Positions 36,494 to 45,101 of a stretch of DNA of 64,000 nucleotides are shown here, piece after piece (within the stretch, counting starts at the first letter, position 1; every line of letters starts with the position of its first letter). The notes below the pieces were generated by a model. The model ran no database searches. It had not been told where the DNA came from and worked only from the letters and a program-made list of their open reading frames with translations. The position numbers and the translations under genes were made by a program. The stretch comes from Thalassoroseus pseudoceratinae (lineage in GTDB: Bacteria > Planctomycetota > Planctomycetia > Planctomycetales > Planctomycetaceae): contig NZ_JAALXT010000005.1 in NCBI RefSeq assembly GCF_011634775.1, positions 434,001-498,000 on the forward strand. Direction: 5' to 3'.

Positions 36494-39105
36494 TACGACT
36501 CTTCCTGTTGGGTGCGGGTGGTTTGGACAAGATCACTCATGACAATGGCCGAAATCAAGCTGGCATATGTGCCGCCGTTCTTCTGGGACTGCTGGTGAAT
36601 TTCCTTCACCAACGGTGCGTCGGCGGCGATCAAGGGGCGACCGAGGGCGAATTGTGTGACCTTCCAAGTCAGACTTTCTTGCACACGTTCGCTGTCGGCG
36701 AGTCGGTCCATCAGTTCGGCCGAGGTTGTGTACGCGATCGGTTTCGCCGTGCCGGGGAACAGAATCGTTCCGTCGCTCCGCAACGGGTTGCCGTGCTCGT
36801 CGCGTTCGTGCCACGCTCCGATGCCGTCGAATTGTTCCAGTCCAAACGCGAGCGGTTCGAAGCGGACGTGACAGACTCCGCACCTCGAATCGCCGATGCG
36901 TTGCTCCGCGATGAGTCGTTGGGTGAGTCCGGTTTTTGTGGGCGGCGGAGTCGTGTTGACGCACGGCGGCGGAGCGTTGATCGTGCCTCGCAATAAATCG
37001 TGGAGCACGAACAATCCGCGGGCCACCATCGAGGCTTCATCACCGCCGATCGTGAGCACACTACCCTGCGTGAGCAATCCCCCACGGTGCGGAACATCGG
37101 ACAAATCGTAGCGAGCCAGATTATCACTTTGGGGTTTCAGGTCGTAGAACTTTGCGAGTTCCGGCGTGGCGAACGTGACTTGAGCGTTCAACAAATCGGA
37201 TAATGGACGGTTCTGTTTCCATGCGACTTCACGGAAGAACGCGATTGTTTCCCGTCGCATGTCGTCTGCTAACTTCGGGCTCCATTCGGGGAAGCGGTCT
37301 TCGTTGGGACGGAGATTTCTCAGCCGATCGAGATTAAACCACTCGACGAGAAACTGTTCGGAACGATCGATGGTGCGAGGGTCTTTGATCATTCGCCGAA
37401 GTTGCGATTCGATCTGCTCCCGTGAACTCAAGCGGCCTTGGTCGGCGGCCTCGAACAATTCACGATCCGGCGGAGCGCCCCAGACGATGTAGCTCATGCG
37501 GGAGGCGAGTTCGTAACTATCGAGCAGTCGTCGCCCGCCGTCGCCGCGTTGGTGTTCGATGCGATAGACAAACCGCGGCGACTGCAACATGGCCTGCACG
37601 ATGTAGCGGATGGCTTCTTCGAAATCGCCGCCGGCACTGGCGACGGTCGTGGCGATGCCGCTGAATTGGTTGACTTCGTCCCGATTGAGTGGGCCGCGAA
37701 AAAGCCACTTTCCCATTGCGGCGACATGGTCACGCATGGTGTCGTCAGTCGAGAGTTTACGACTTTTGGAAAACTTCGCCGAGAACTCCAGCACATTCAT
37801 CCGGTTGACAATGATTTCGGCGAGCTTGCTGTAGGCTTCGATGTGTTTTAGATCGATTCCCAGATTGTAAGCGGTGTTGCGGAAACCGTCGGCTCGCAGA
37901 TCGGGTGGCAAAAGTTGCTTGGCTTCCTGGCTGATATCGACATCGACCGCCGCTTTCACGGTAGCGATGTACTCCGGCAAGGTCAGCCGTTGTACCCACA
38001 CGTCACCCGCATGGCCTTCGTTCTTGTAGACGACCGGATCGATGGCTTCGCTAGTCCATTCGGCTCCCTCGTCGAGCCACTTTCGCAGTTGTTCTTTTTC
38101 GTCATCGGAAAGCGGTGCCCGATCATGCGGCATTTCATCCTTGGCGACGAGTTGCCACAGTTCGCTGTCCTTCGCATTGCCCGGTGTGATGACGTTCCCC
38201 CGATCTCCCCCCGCGAACGCAGCGGCTTTCTTCGAGAGATCCAAACCACCTTGGTGAATGGCGGAATCGTGACATTCCAGGCAGTGTTCCGCGAACAACG
38301 GAGCGATGTGCGTTTCAAAGCGGCTTGGGCTTTTTCGCGTTGCCAATGGAGAGGATGTATTGGGATCCGCTTGGCTACCGGCCCGGAACTTCTGAAGGAC
38401 TTCGTTCGCTGACAACGCGCGGTTGTAAATCGCAACGGCATGGAACTCGCCCAACCAGGGACGATCGTTCGATTGCTCATTCCCTAAGATCAGTCGATAA
38501 CCCCGGTCCCAATTTCGCAGGTCTCCCGCGACGTTCCGGTTGGCGCTTTGCCGACCGTTCACGAACATTCGGGTCTGCCCGCGTGGGTCCCGTGTGAAGA
38601 CGACGTGTGTCAGTTCCGTTTTGAGTGACTTCGCAGGTGTACTGGTTGAAGGAATGCCGTTGGTGCTGGTGCGGGTGGATCGCAAGCGGGCGTCGTACTG
38701 GTCTTTTTCTTGCCCCAACGTGAAATTGCGGTGACTGGTATCCGACGAGATCGACACTACTCGAGCCGGTCCGTCTTGGGATGTGTTCGCCGGCTTCACC
38801 CACGCCTCCACGCTGATAGCATTCGACTTGCGAACGGCCTCAAACACTTTGGTCGCTGGCTGCTTGGAAACGATGCGAGTCGCTGATCGGATCGTGAGAT
38901 GATCGGCGGCCCAACGCACGTTGCTGGGCGAATCAATGATCAAATCCAATGGGTTGCCGACACCGCTGCGGTCATGAACCACGTTGCCTTTGCCGTCACG
39001 GAAATCGTACCGAACGAGCAAACCGTCTGCCGCTTGCGTCTGTGTTGAGGTCAGAATACTCAGAAGAACGGCGAGCAGTCCGAGACGGAATCGATGCGTT
39101 TTCAT
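36493..39105 (-). CDS. LamG plus cytochrome-c-like DUF1587/1595/1592/1588/1585 protein
   Basis: An 870-residue secreted protein with a signal peptide ending near TQAADG. Residues about 28-225 form a LamG/concanavalin-type domain (NAISVEAWVKPANTS, LILGNEQSNDRPWLGEF). A planctomycete cytochrome-like segment follows with haem motif CLECHD at about 276-281 and the PHDRAPLSDDEKEQLRKWLDEGAEW pattern in outline. The C-terminal half has the DUF1587-DUF1595-DUF1592-DUF1588-DUF1585 string, including a second CXXCH (GDSRCGVCHVRFEPLAFGLE). Together with DUF1552 this is thought to be an envelope redox or polymer-attacking complex; the real reaction is unknown. It is coupled to the DUF1552 gene by a one-base overlap. 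Confidence 0.9.
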   Translation of the reverse strand: MKTHRFRLGLLAVLLSILTSTQTQAADGLLVRYDFRDGKGNVVHDRSGVGNPLDLIIDSPSNVRWAADHLTIRSATRIVSKQPATKVFEAVRKSNAISVEAWVKPANTSQDGPARVVSISSDTSHRNFTLGQEKDQYDARLRSTRTSTNGIPSTSTPAKSLKTELTHVVFTRDPRGQTRMFVNGRQSANRNVAGDLRNWDRGYRLILGNEQSNDRPWLGEFHAVAIYNRALSANEVLQKFRAGSQADPNTSSPLATRKSPSRFETHIAPLFAEHCLECHDSAIHQGGLDLSKKAAAFAGGDRGNVITPGNAKDSELWQLVAKDEMPHDRAPLSDDEKEQLRKWLDEGAEWTSEAIDPVVYKNEGHAGDVWVQRLTLPEYIATVKAAVDVDISQEAKQLLPPDLRADGFRNTAYNLGIDLKHIEAYSKLAEIIVNRMNVLEFSAKFSKSRKLSTDDTMRDHVAAMGKWLFRGPLNRDEVNQFSGIATTVASAGGDFEEAIRYIVQAMLQSPRFVYRIEHQRGDGGRRLLDSYELASRMSYIVWGAPPDRELFEAADQGRLSSREQIESQLRRMIKDPRTIDRSEQFLVEWFNLDRLRNLRPNEDRFPEWSPKLADDMRRETIAFFREVAWKQNRPLSDLLNAQVTFATPELAKFYDLKPQSDNLARYDLSDVPHRGGLLTQGSVLTIGGDEASMVARGLFVLHDLLRGTINAPPPCVNTTPPPTKTGLTQRLIAEQRIGDSRCGVCHVRFEPLAFGLEQFDGIGAWHERDEHGNPLRSDGTILFPGTAKPIAYTTSAELMDRLADSERVQESLTWKVTQFALGRPLIAADAPLVKEIHQQSQKNGGTYASLISAIVMSDLVQTTRTQQEES

Positions 39106-39278
39106 GTCGACACTTTGCGGAACGCGGTGGTCGGAACCAACGAATGGGTCCGTTCAGAATACCAACTTCCACAACATCCTCAAGCAGCTGCCGTCAGATT
39201 GAGGATGTGTCGCCGTCTCTCGTGAATTCCGAAGACACGCCGCACGGTCACGCGTCGGATGCCATTTCGGCAACCGAA

Positions 39279-40280
39279 TTATGGGGAAATTACGTGGTTC
39301 CAACGAATTTCGACACCGGATTCCTGCCGGACGGACGGCCACCGTTCGGCTGGGGCAATCGTGAGGGTCCGATATCGTGGATCATCACGAAACGCGGCGG
39401 TTCCTGCCAAATGGCGTCCGGTGTCGATGGATTCCAAGATGCCGATTCGCTCTTCTTTCGGAGAGAATCGGACCGACACTCGCTGACCGATTTCCAATCG
39501 CGCGGCTTTCGCGGCTTTGAGTTCCACGCGAACTTTGGGATGGTCGGTATCTTGAATCGTCATAAACAACGCATTTGCTGGCAGCGTGGCCTCCGGATTG
39601 ACATGCACGCCCGCGACGACACCGCCAGTCGGAGCGGTCCATGGTTTCGCTTCGGCAAGCCGCTCCCATTCCGCGAACGCGATCTGGCATTCCTGTTGCT
39701 TCGCGATGAGCTGATCCAGTTCAAGCTCTTTCCGAATTTGCGCGGGCAGTTCGAGACGTTCCCGTTCGAGTTCCTGTAACTTCGAAGACGGTTGCGACGT
39801 AATCCCTACCGTGGCTGCACTGAGCCCGAGAATTTCGGGGGTGCCCAATTCCGTTTCGTCTTGGGTCTTCAACCGCTGGATCACATCGTCGAGTTGTGCC
39901 ATACGAAGATTCAATTCCGATTCGTATTGGCGGGTTCGCTCGGCAACCTGTTCGGTGGATTCTTGCAGTTCTTTTTCGAGTTCGTTGCGGTAGTTCCAAG
40001 CCGTCTCATCCCGAATCTCGGCCAGCGTTTGCCCTTCATGCACCGTTTGCCCCGAGTGAACGGGCAACGCGAGCAACGAAATCGGCGACTCGGCAGTGAT
40101 ATGAACTTCCGGAGCAAGACACACACCCCGAGCGCGTTCCACAGGGCCGGCTTTGCTCCAGCTGACGAAACCGCATCCCAGTCCGAACGCGAAAACGATG
40201 GCGAGAAAACAGACCTTCGACGAAGGTTGTGGGGTGAACGACTGCGTCGGAACAGATGGAACGTGAGACGTGTAAGACAC
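39279..40280 (-). CDS. HlyD-type membrane fusion (adaptor) protein
   Basis: 333 residues. One N-terminal membrane helix (about residues 24-42) precedes a split lipoyl domain (VHITAESPISLLALPVHSGQTVHEGQTLAEI and APTGGVVAGVHVNPEATLPANA in outline). A long coiled-coil hairpin (residues about 90-215) lies between the halves, followed by a beta-barrel segment (QRVSVRFSPKEERIG). Such proteins join inner-membrane pumps to outer-membrane channels. No ABC, RND or TolC gene is nearby, so it is an orphan adaptor. It begins at a GTG with GGGAG 8 bases upstream. Cys in VCFLAIVF and GCGF may be chance and do not make a clean lipobox. Confidence 0.8.
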   Translation of the reverse strand: MSYTSHVPSVPTQSFTPQPSSKVCFLAIVFAFGLGCGFVSWSKAGPVERARGVCLAPEVHITAESPISLLALPVHSGQTVHEGQTLAEIRDETAWNYRNELEKELQESTEQVAERTRQYESELNLRMAQLDDVIQRLKTQDETELGTPEILGLSAATVGITSQPSSKLQELERERLELPAQIRKELELDQLIAKQQECQIAFAEWERLAEAKPWTAPTGGVVAGVHVNPEATLPANALFMTIQDTDHPKVRVELKAAKAARLEIGQRVSVRFSPKEERIGILESIDTGRHLAGTAAFRDDPRYRTLTIAPAERWPSVRQESGVEIRWNHVISP

Positions 40281-40332
40281 GAATCGACTCCCGGATGTCT
40301 GATGCTCCCAGAGAAATCAGGAGCAGATCGGA

Positions 40333-41727
40333 TCATGATTGGAAAGGAGGAGATGACGGGTTCCAGAGCGCAACCCGCAAATCCATGACATTTGTATGTG
40401 TCGGCCCCGTGATAATCAAACTGTTTGTTTGTGCAAAGAACGGATAAGAATTGTTGATCGCCAAAAATTCGTTTGGATTGAATTGTTTGTGAACGGCGGT
40501 TTCGCGAGTTTGCTCATCGGCGATGGCTCCGGCGGCATTGGTGGGGCCGTCTTCACCATCGGTTCCGCCGGAAAGAATTGCGAGGTGATCCATCCCGGTG
40601 TCCCAGAATTCCATCAGAGCCGCCAACACGAGTTCCTGATTCCGCCCACCTTTCCTCGGTAACTCGGTCGACGCAAGATGCACCACCGGTTCACCGCCAC
40701 TAAGCCAACATCGTTTCGGTTCATCGGGAGAAGCCGATCGTGAGAACTCCGCACACTGTCGAGCCAAATCTCGACCGACTTCACTCGCAACCCCTGCATG
40801 ATCCGTGCCAAGCACTTCAATTTGATAACCCATCGTCACTGCTTGTGCCGCTGCGGCGTCTACCGCAACACGATTGTTACCGATGATGCAATTTCGGACG
40901 CTGTCAGGAATGGGCAGCGGATTGAAATTCCGTTCCCTGTGGTGCAAAACCTGCCAAATTGGTTCCGGAACAGACTCCCGACCGGGATCGAATTTTTCCA
41001 ACACGGCGAGGGCAGCGGTCGGTGTGGATGAGTCTGCAACCGTCGGACCGGAGGCAATGATCTCCAACGGATCGCCGATGACGTCGGAGATGATCAGCGA
41101 AATCGTACGGCCTGCCGACGATCGCCGTGCCAAACCGCCGCCTTTGATCTGTGAGAGTTGCTTGCGAACGAGATTCAATTCCCCGATCGTCGCGCCGGAT
41201 CGCATCAGAAACCTTGTGACGGTTTGTTTGTCCGCGAGTGAAATGCCGTCAATCGGGCAGGGCAACAATGCGCTGCCGCCGCCGGAGATCAACACCAAAC
41301 ATACATCGTTCGGCCCGAGATCGGAGATCAATTCCAAAATCTTCCGAGAACCAACGACGCCCTGTTCCGTCGGTTCGTTCACGCCCGCCGGTCTCGCGGG
41401 ATGAAGTTGAATTTTTCGCAGCGGTCGCACACAGTCTTCCGGCACATTGACCCAACCGGAGAGGTGATCGAGCAACCCCTGCGAGGCGAAAAACTCCTCG
41501 ACCGCGGCCGCCATTCCCGCTCCGGCTTTCCCGGCTCCGACGACAACACAACGCTGAAACCGATCACGTGGAATGGCTTCGTCGGCGATCGTCAGCGAGG
41601 CGGAATCCGCCGAAAGCACATTTGTGACCAACCGTTGCGAATCGACGGCGGCAACGCCGGCTTTCCAAATTGTGAGAGCATCATCACGCAGATTCGTCAT
41701 TCCATTCACGATCCTGTTCATGTGCAT
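40333..41727 (-). CDS. Glycerate 2-kinase (GckA/MOFRL family)
   Basis: A 464-residue cytosolic enzyme that phosphorylates D-glycerate to 2-phosphoglycerate with ATP. The DUF4147 N-terminal half contains VVVGAGKAGAGMA (residues about 61-73), VLISGGGSALLPCP and NLVRKQLSQIKGGGLA. The MOFRL C-terminal half contains CWLSGGEPVVHL, GRNQELVLAAL and LSGGTDGEDGPTNAAGA. These loops are complete and the length is usual, so it should be active. Candidate starts are ATG 41727, 41721 and 41700. It lies 15 bases after the 138-residue gene, probably as one transcript. Planctomycetes may use it in glyoxylate or serine metabolism. Confidence 0.92.
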   Translation of the reverse strand: MHMNRIVNGMTNLRDDALTIWKAGVAAVDSQRLVTNVLSADSASLTIADEAIPRDRFQRCVVVGAGKAGAGMAAAVEEFFASQGLLDHLSGWVNVPEDCVRPLRKIQLHPARPAGVNEPTEQGVVGSRKILELISDLGPNDVCLVLISGGGSALLPCPIDGISLADKQTVTRFLMRSGATIGELNLVRKQLSQIKGGGLARRSSAGRTISLIISDVIGDPLEIIASGPTVADSSTPTAALAVLEKFDPGRESVPEPIWQVLHHRERNFNPLPIPDSVRNCIIGNNRVAVDAAAAQAVTMGYQIEVLGTDHAGVASEVGRDLARQCAEFSRSASPDEPKRCWLSGGEPVVHLASTELPRKGGRNQELVLAALMEFWDTGMDHLAILSGGTDGEDGPTNAAGAIADEQTRETAVHKQFNPNEFLAINNSYPFFAQTNSLIITGPTHTNVMDLRVALWNPSSPPFQS

Positions 41728-41742
41728 GCCCGCCGGAACGCA

Positions 41743-42159
41743 TCAGGACGGCGGAAATGTCCGGAGCACTTCAACTCCGTCGATTTTCCACTCCGAAGCG
41801 GCATTGAGTTGCATCGTCAAGGCGAACACAACTCGCGACGGCTTTCGCGTCAGGATACACCGAACGACCGCCGTCTGCCCATCCAAACGGACATTTTGAA
41901 TTGTCCCGGTGATTTCGGTTTCCTGCTGATCGAACTTCTGCCAGACATCATCGGGGGCCGCTTCGGAGTTGCGACGCATCTCCTCGGCCATCAACGATTC
42001 CAATCCTGCCCGATCGTTGGCGAGCAATGCCGAGATAAACTTTTCGGCGGTCTCGTGGGCCGTCCATTCGGCTCGCCAGCGATCCGCACCGTAGGCGATG
42101 AGCGAGACAGCGGCGATTATGATCGCAGCGAGCAAGACGCGTCCCGTCCAATTCCACAT
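41743..42159 (-). CDS. Small membrane-anchored protein with NTF2/SnoaL-like appearance
   Basis: 138 residues. It has a signal/anchor helix at residues 6-24 (VLLAAIIIAAVSLIAYGAD). A helix-rich part follows (AHETAEKFISALLANDRAGLESLMAEEM), then a run of beta strands (ITGTIQNVRLDGQTAVVRCIL, VVFALTMQLNAASEWKIDGVEV). This helix-then-curved-sheet pattern resembles NTF2-like domains. Function is unknown. It sits directly upstream of glycerate kinase on the same strand, after a strong terminator, and so starts a new transcript. Confidence 0.65.
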   Translation of the reverse strand: MWNWTGRVLLAAIIIAAVSLIAYGADRWRAEWTAHETAEKFISALLANDRAGLESLMAEEMRRNSEAAPDDVWQKFDQQETEITGTIQNVRLDGQTAVVRCILTRKPSRVVFALTMQLNAASEWKIDGVEVLRTFPPS

Positions 42160-42186
42160 GCCATCACCGCTGAAAATGTTCCGCGC

Positions 42187-42219
42187 AAAAAAAGACCCTG
42201 GCGATGTTCCGACCAGGGC
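42187..42219 (-). terminator. Intrinsic terminator after the 72-residue gene
   Basis: On the minus strand a stem with CCCTGG (42213-42218) and CCAGGG (42196-42201) around an 11-base loop is followed within two bases by seven Ts. It lies about 40 bases after the stop of the small gene at 42260 and separates it from the downstream gene. Confidence 0.7.
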
Positions 42220-42259
42220 GTTCGTCGATTCCGTTGATTTCCGGTGGGCTCGGCGGCAA

Positions 42260-42478
42260 TTAGGCCGAAGACCGCATTCGCCAGTAGGTTGTCATGACTT
42301 CAAACACATCCGCGGGAACTTCGACTTCGTCGTCGGCGAAGTCATCGAGCCAGGCTCGGTTGTGTTCCACGGCATCGCTCAGGATGCGGGCCATTTCTTC
42401 GAGACGCACACTCACGCGAGGTTCGGGTGCGAATGCCGAATTGGCGGCTCCTGTAAACAGACGTAATCGTGGTCGCAT
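42260..42478 (-). CDS. Small conserved-looking protein of unknown function
   Basis: 72 residues, mixed charged, no signal peptide or membrane helix. The central part VRLEEMARILSDAVEHNRAWLDDFADDEVEVPADVFEVM has regular helix-forming periodicity. An AAGGA ribosome site 6 bases before the ATG and an intrinsic terminator shortly after the stop support a real gene. It lies 146 bases downstream of the kinase gene on the same strand and may be co-transcribed. I do not recognise the family. Confidence 0.55.
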   Translation of the reverse strand: MRPRLRLFTGAANSAFAPEPRVSVRLEEMARILSDAVEHNRAWLDDFADDEVEVPADVFEVMTTYWRMRSSA

Positions 42479-42624
42479 GCAGCGTCCTTCTGCGGAAGAA
42501 ACTCAAGCCGGTAGGGACCCAACCGAAGTTCTGTGCAACTGGTGTCCTCAATCTTCAAATCCTTCATCATCGTTATCGGTCGAGATTCGAATGATCTTCA
42601 TGAAAAATTCGATTACACAACGAT

Positions 42625-45033
42625 TCAAGGAATTGGATCGAGAGTAGGGAATTTAGGGAAAGTTAGCCGCGAGACGTCGGCACCGGGACGGTTGGCGGAA
42701 CGTCTGGGCCCTTGCCAATCCGTAACCTGCGAATTCGCCGCCGAACCGGCCGCCGAACCGGTGAACTGGAAGCGACCGATCGCAAAATCCTCGACGGAAA
42801 GAAACCGATCATTGGCGATCTGCCAGGCTGCATCGGCACTGGCACGTCCCACCGCGATGGTTCCGCCATCACCCAACAAACTGCCGGGACCAGCGATGCG
42901 GAGCGTCTTGACGAGTTCGTTCGGTTGCGGAGACTGCCAACGCACAATCGCACCGCCTTCGTTCAACCCGAGGAGACAGTCTGTCAATGAGAGTTGAAGC
43001 AGCGTCGATGGCATGGCCCGATCGGCTGACCAATCGAGCAGCGATTGTCCGTCACGAACGGTGACGGACTCCAACCGAATCCGCGATTGCACCGGCGATT
43101 CCGGTTTCGCCACGCGAAGGAGCGAAGCCGCATCGACGAACAACGAATTCTGCAACCGAACGTGTTCTGGCAACTCGGCGGCGGTAAAAACCGATCCCGA
43201 GGAAAAATGACAATCCCGCACCAAGACTTGGTGTTGGCCTGCCGAATCGAGCGGTTGCCAATTGATGAACGAGGTGGTCCCCTCCGCAACGGTGCTTCGG
43301 AATCGACAGCGATTCAGCCCGAAGTTTTCCGCCTGAAGTTCCATTGCGACCGATGTTTCCGTCCCGACGTCTAGACTCTCAAACGTGACGGTCGTCGCGG
43401 TGATTTTCCAGGCGGTGGACGTGATCCGTAACCGCGCCGGTTCTGTGCCTACCCCGCGGACGGTCAACGGTCCGACGGTGTTGATCGGCGAAACCGAGTA
43501 TAACTGTCCGCCTTCCAGTTCAATCACACCATTGGCATCCGGCGAAGGCAAGGGCAACGCCTGCGGTGCCGGTTTGGGGCTGGGTGTTGTTTTCGAGGCG
43601 TCGTCGGTTGGCTCGACCGGTTTGTCCGCGGGAACGGTAGGCCTCACAGCGGACGGAATGTTGACCAACCACGATTTCAAACCCGCATCGGACATCGTGA
43701 CGGCCGCGCCAGAAACACAGAGCAGCATGGCGGCGACAGTTTTCCATCGTCCGCTGGATGTGTCGGTTTTCTCGGGACGACCGAGCGCGGCCTGAAAACT
43801 TTCTCGAAAACTGCGAATGATATTCCGGTGTCGCGGACGAGCGGTGCCCCACCGATCCCGCAGTTGTCGAAACGATGACGGCCGCCGATTCGGGTCGGGG
43901 TCTGTCAAAGCATGAATGATTTTCGCGAGCGGTTCCGGCGTTTCGATGGCGATTTCCCGGACATCCGGAACGCGTTTCGAGGTGTGAGCTACGAGTTTCG
44001 CCAACGGATCCCCCGTGGGATACGGCGACCGTCCCGCCAACAAATGCCACAACAAACACCCCATCGCGTACATATCCGACGTTGTTCGACACGGTTCGCC
44101 AGTGCCGATGCGTTCGGGAGCGGTGCCGTCGTAACGGTTGGGAGTGGTGCATTCGGGAACGGTGAGTTGCGGCCGAAGAATCGGTGTCAAACCGGGATCG
44201 ACCAACACCGCTTGACCGTCCGCCGAAATCCGCACGTTCTCCAATTGTAAGTCGCCGTGCAGAATGCCCGACGTTTCCAATTCCGCCAGTGTTTGCACCA
44301 TCTGCCGGGCGATGGCCTCCACGACATCCGCCGGGAAGCGTCCGCGTCGCGTGAGCAACTCTCGCAATTGCGGACCATCAGCAAACGGGCTGACGGTGAT
44401 CAGTTCCTCACCGAAATTCAGCACCGCCACCGGCCCAACCGCTCCGCCATGTCGGACTCGCGGAAACCGCTGAATCAGATCCTGTAGTTCTGCCGCCAGA
44501 CGTTCGCTGTCCGCCTTGGGACAACGAGACCGTTTCAAAGTGACCCGTCGAGACGCGGACCGATCTTTGGCCGAGTATGTCACGGCTCGTTCACTGGAAC
44601 CAAGCCGGTCCACCAATACCCACGGACCGACGGTGAGATCCTCGAAGCGATATTCCTCTAGCAAACTGGCCTGGAATGGAGTGAGTTTGCCACGTCCGAC
44701 GAGTGCATCAATCCAAACCGAATCGAATGCCGGCAAATCTCGCGACAACTTTCGCACACGACCACGACATCTCCGTAGATCGCCCGGCGTGCATAAGCCG
44801 AGCTTCAATAATTGTTGCCGAAGTGGTGACGACAGCGGTTCCATCGCATTTGCCCAAGACCGAACGGATTCCGTAACCGCGATATCGCAGATTCCGGCCA
44901 AACGGACAAGATCAGCTTGGAGACGATTTGTCGTAAGTGACGTTGCTCCGTCACGATGTGATTGCGTCGCGGGGGCGGATTGTTCAGAATGCGAACCGAT
45001 CCGCGAAAGTCGTGTTCTGGATGACGCAGTCAA
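42625..45033 (-). CDS. Atypical Ser/Thr protein kinase with extracytoplasmic beta-helix-like region
   Basis: Up to 802 residues. Residues about 64-130 form a planctomycete kinase leader (LRQQLLKLGLCTPGDLRR, GRGKLTPFQASLLEE). The kinase domain (137-400) keeps Lys167, Glu182, the catalytic loop HGDLQLEN (259-266) and DPG (279-281) in place of DFG. It also has APERIG, but no GXGXXG loop (RLGSSERAVTYS). All key catalytic residues are present despite the odd loops. A membrane helix lies near 425-445, then a Pro/Lys linker. About 290 residues of right-handed beta-helix-like sequence follow (VRGVGTEPARLRITSTA). The TTG at 45033 gives the longest frame; the ATG at 44844 (MEPLSSPLRQQ) is a strong alternative. 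Confidence 0.8.
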   Translation of the reverse strand: MTASSRTRLSRIGSHSEQSAPATQSHRDGATSLTTNRLQADLVRLAGICDIAVTESVRSWANAMEPLSSPLRQQLLKLGLCTPGDLRRCRGRVRKLSRDLPAFDSVWIDALVGRGKLTPFQASLLEEYRFEDLTVGPWVLVDRLGSSERAVTYSAKDRSASRRVTLKRSRCPKADSERLAAELQDLIQRFPRVRHGGAVGPVAVLNFGEELITVSPFADGPQLRELLTRRGRFPADVVEAIARQMVQTLAELETSGILHGDLQLENVRISADGQAVLVDPGLTPILRPQLTVPECTTPNRYDGTAPERIGTGEPCRTTSDMYAMGCLLWHLLAGRSPYPTGDPLAKLVAHTSKRVPDVREIAIETPEPLAKIIHALTDPDPNRRPSSFRQLRDRWGTARPRHRNIIRSFRESFQAALGRPEKTDTSSGRWKTVAAMLLCVSGAAVTMSDAGLKSWLVNIPSAVRPTVPADKPVEPTDDASKTTPSPKPAPQALPLPSPDANGVIELEGGQLYSVSPINTVGPLTVRGVGTEPARLRITSTAWKITATTVTFESLDVGTETSVAMELQAENFGLNRCRFRSTVAEGTTSFINWQPLDSAGQHQVLVRDCHFSSGSVFTAAELPEHVRLQNSLFVDAASLLRVAKPESPVQSRIRLESVTVRDGQSLLDWSADRAMPSTLLQLSLTDCLLGLNEGGAIVRWQSPQPNELVKTLRIAGPGSLLGDGGTIAVGRASADAAWQIANDRFLSVEDFAIGRFQFTGSAAGSAANSQVTDWQGPRRSANRPGADVSRLTFPKFPTLDPIP

Positions 45034-45101
45034 GTTTTCTCGTCATCCGCAACCCACCGAATGTCACCGCGTACAGTTAGTCATCTTGGAAAGGCTTCCA
45101 C

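Noticed and set aside
38949-39779. 276-residue plus-strand frame
   Set aside because: It crosses the start of the DUF1592-type gene and most of the HlyD C-terminus on the other strand, with no domain.
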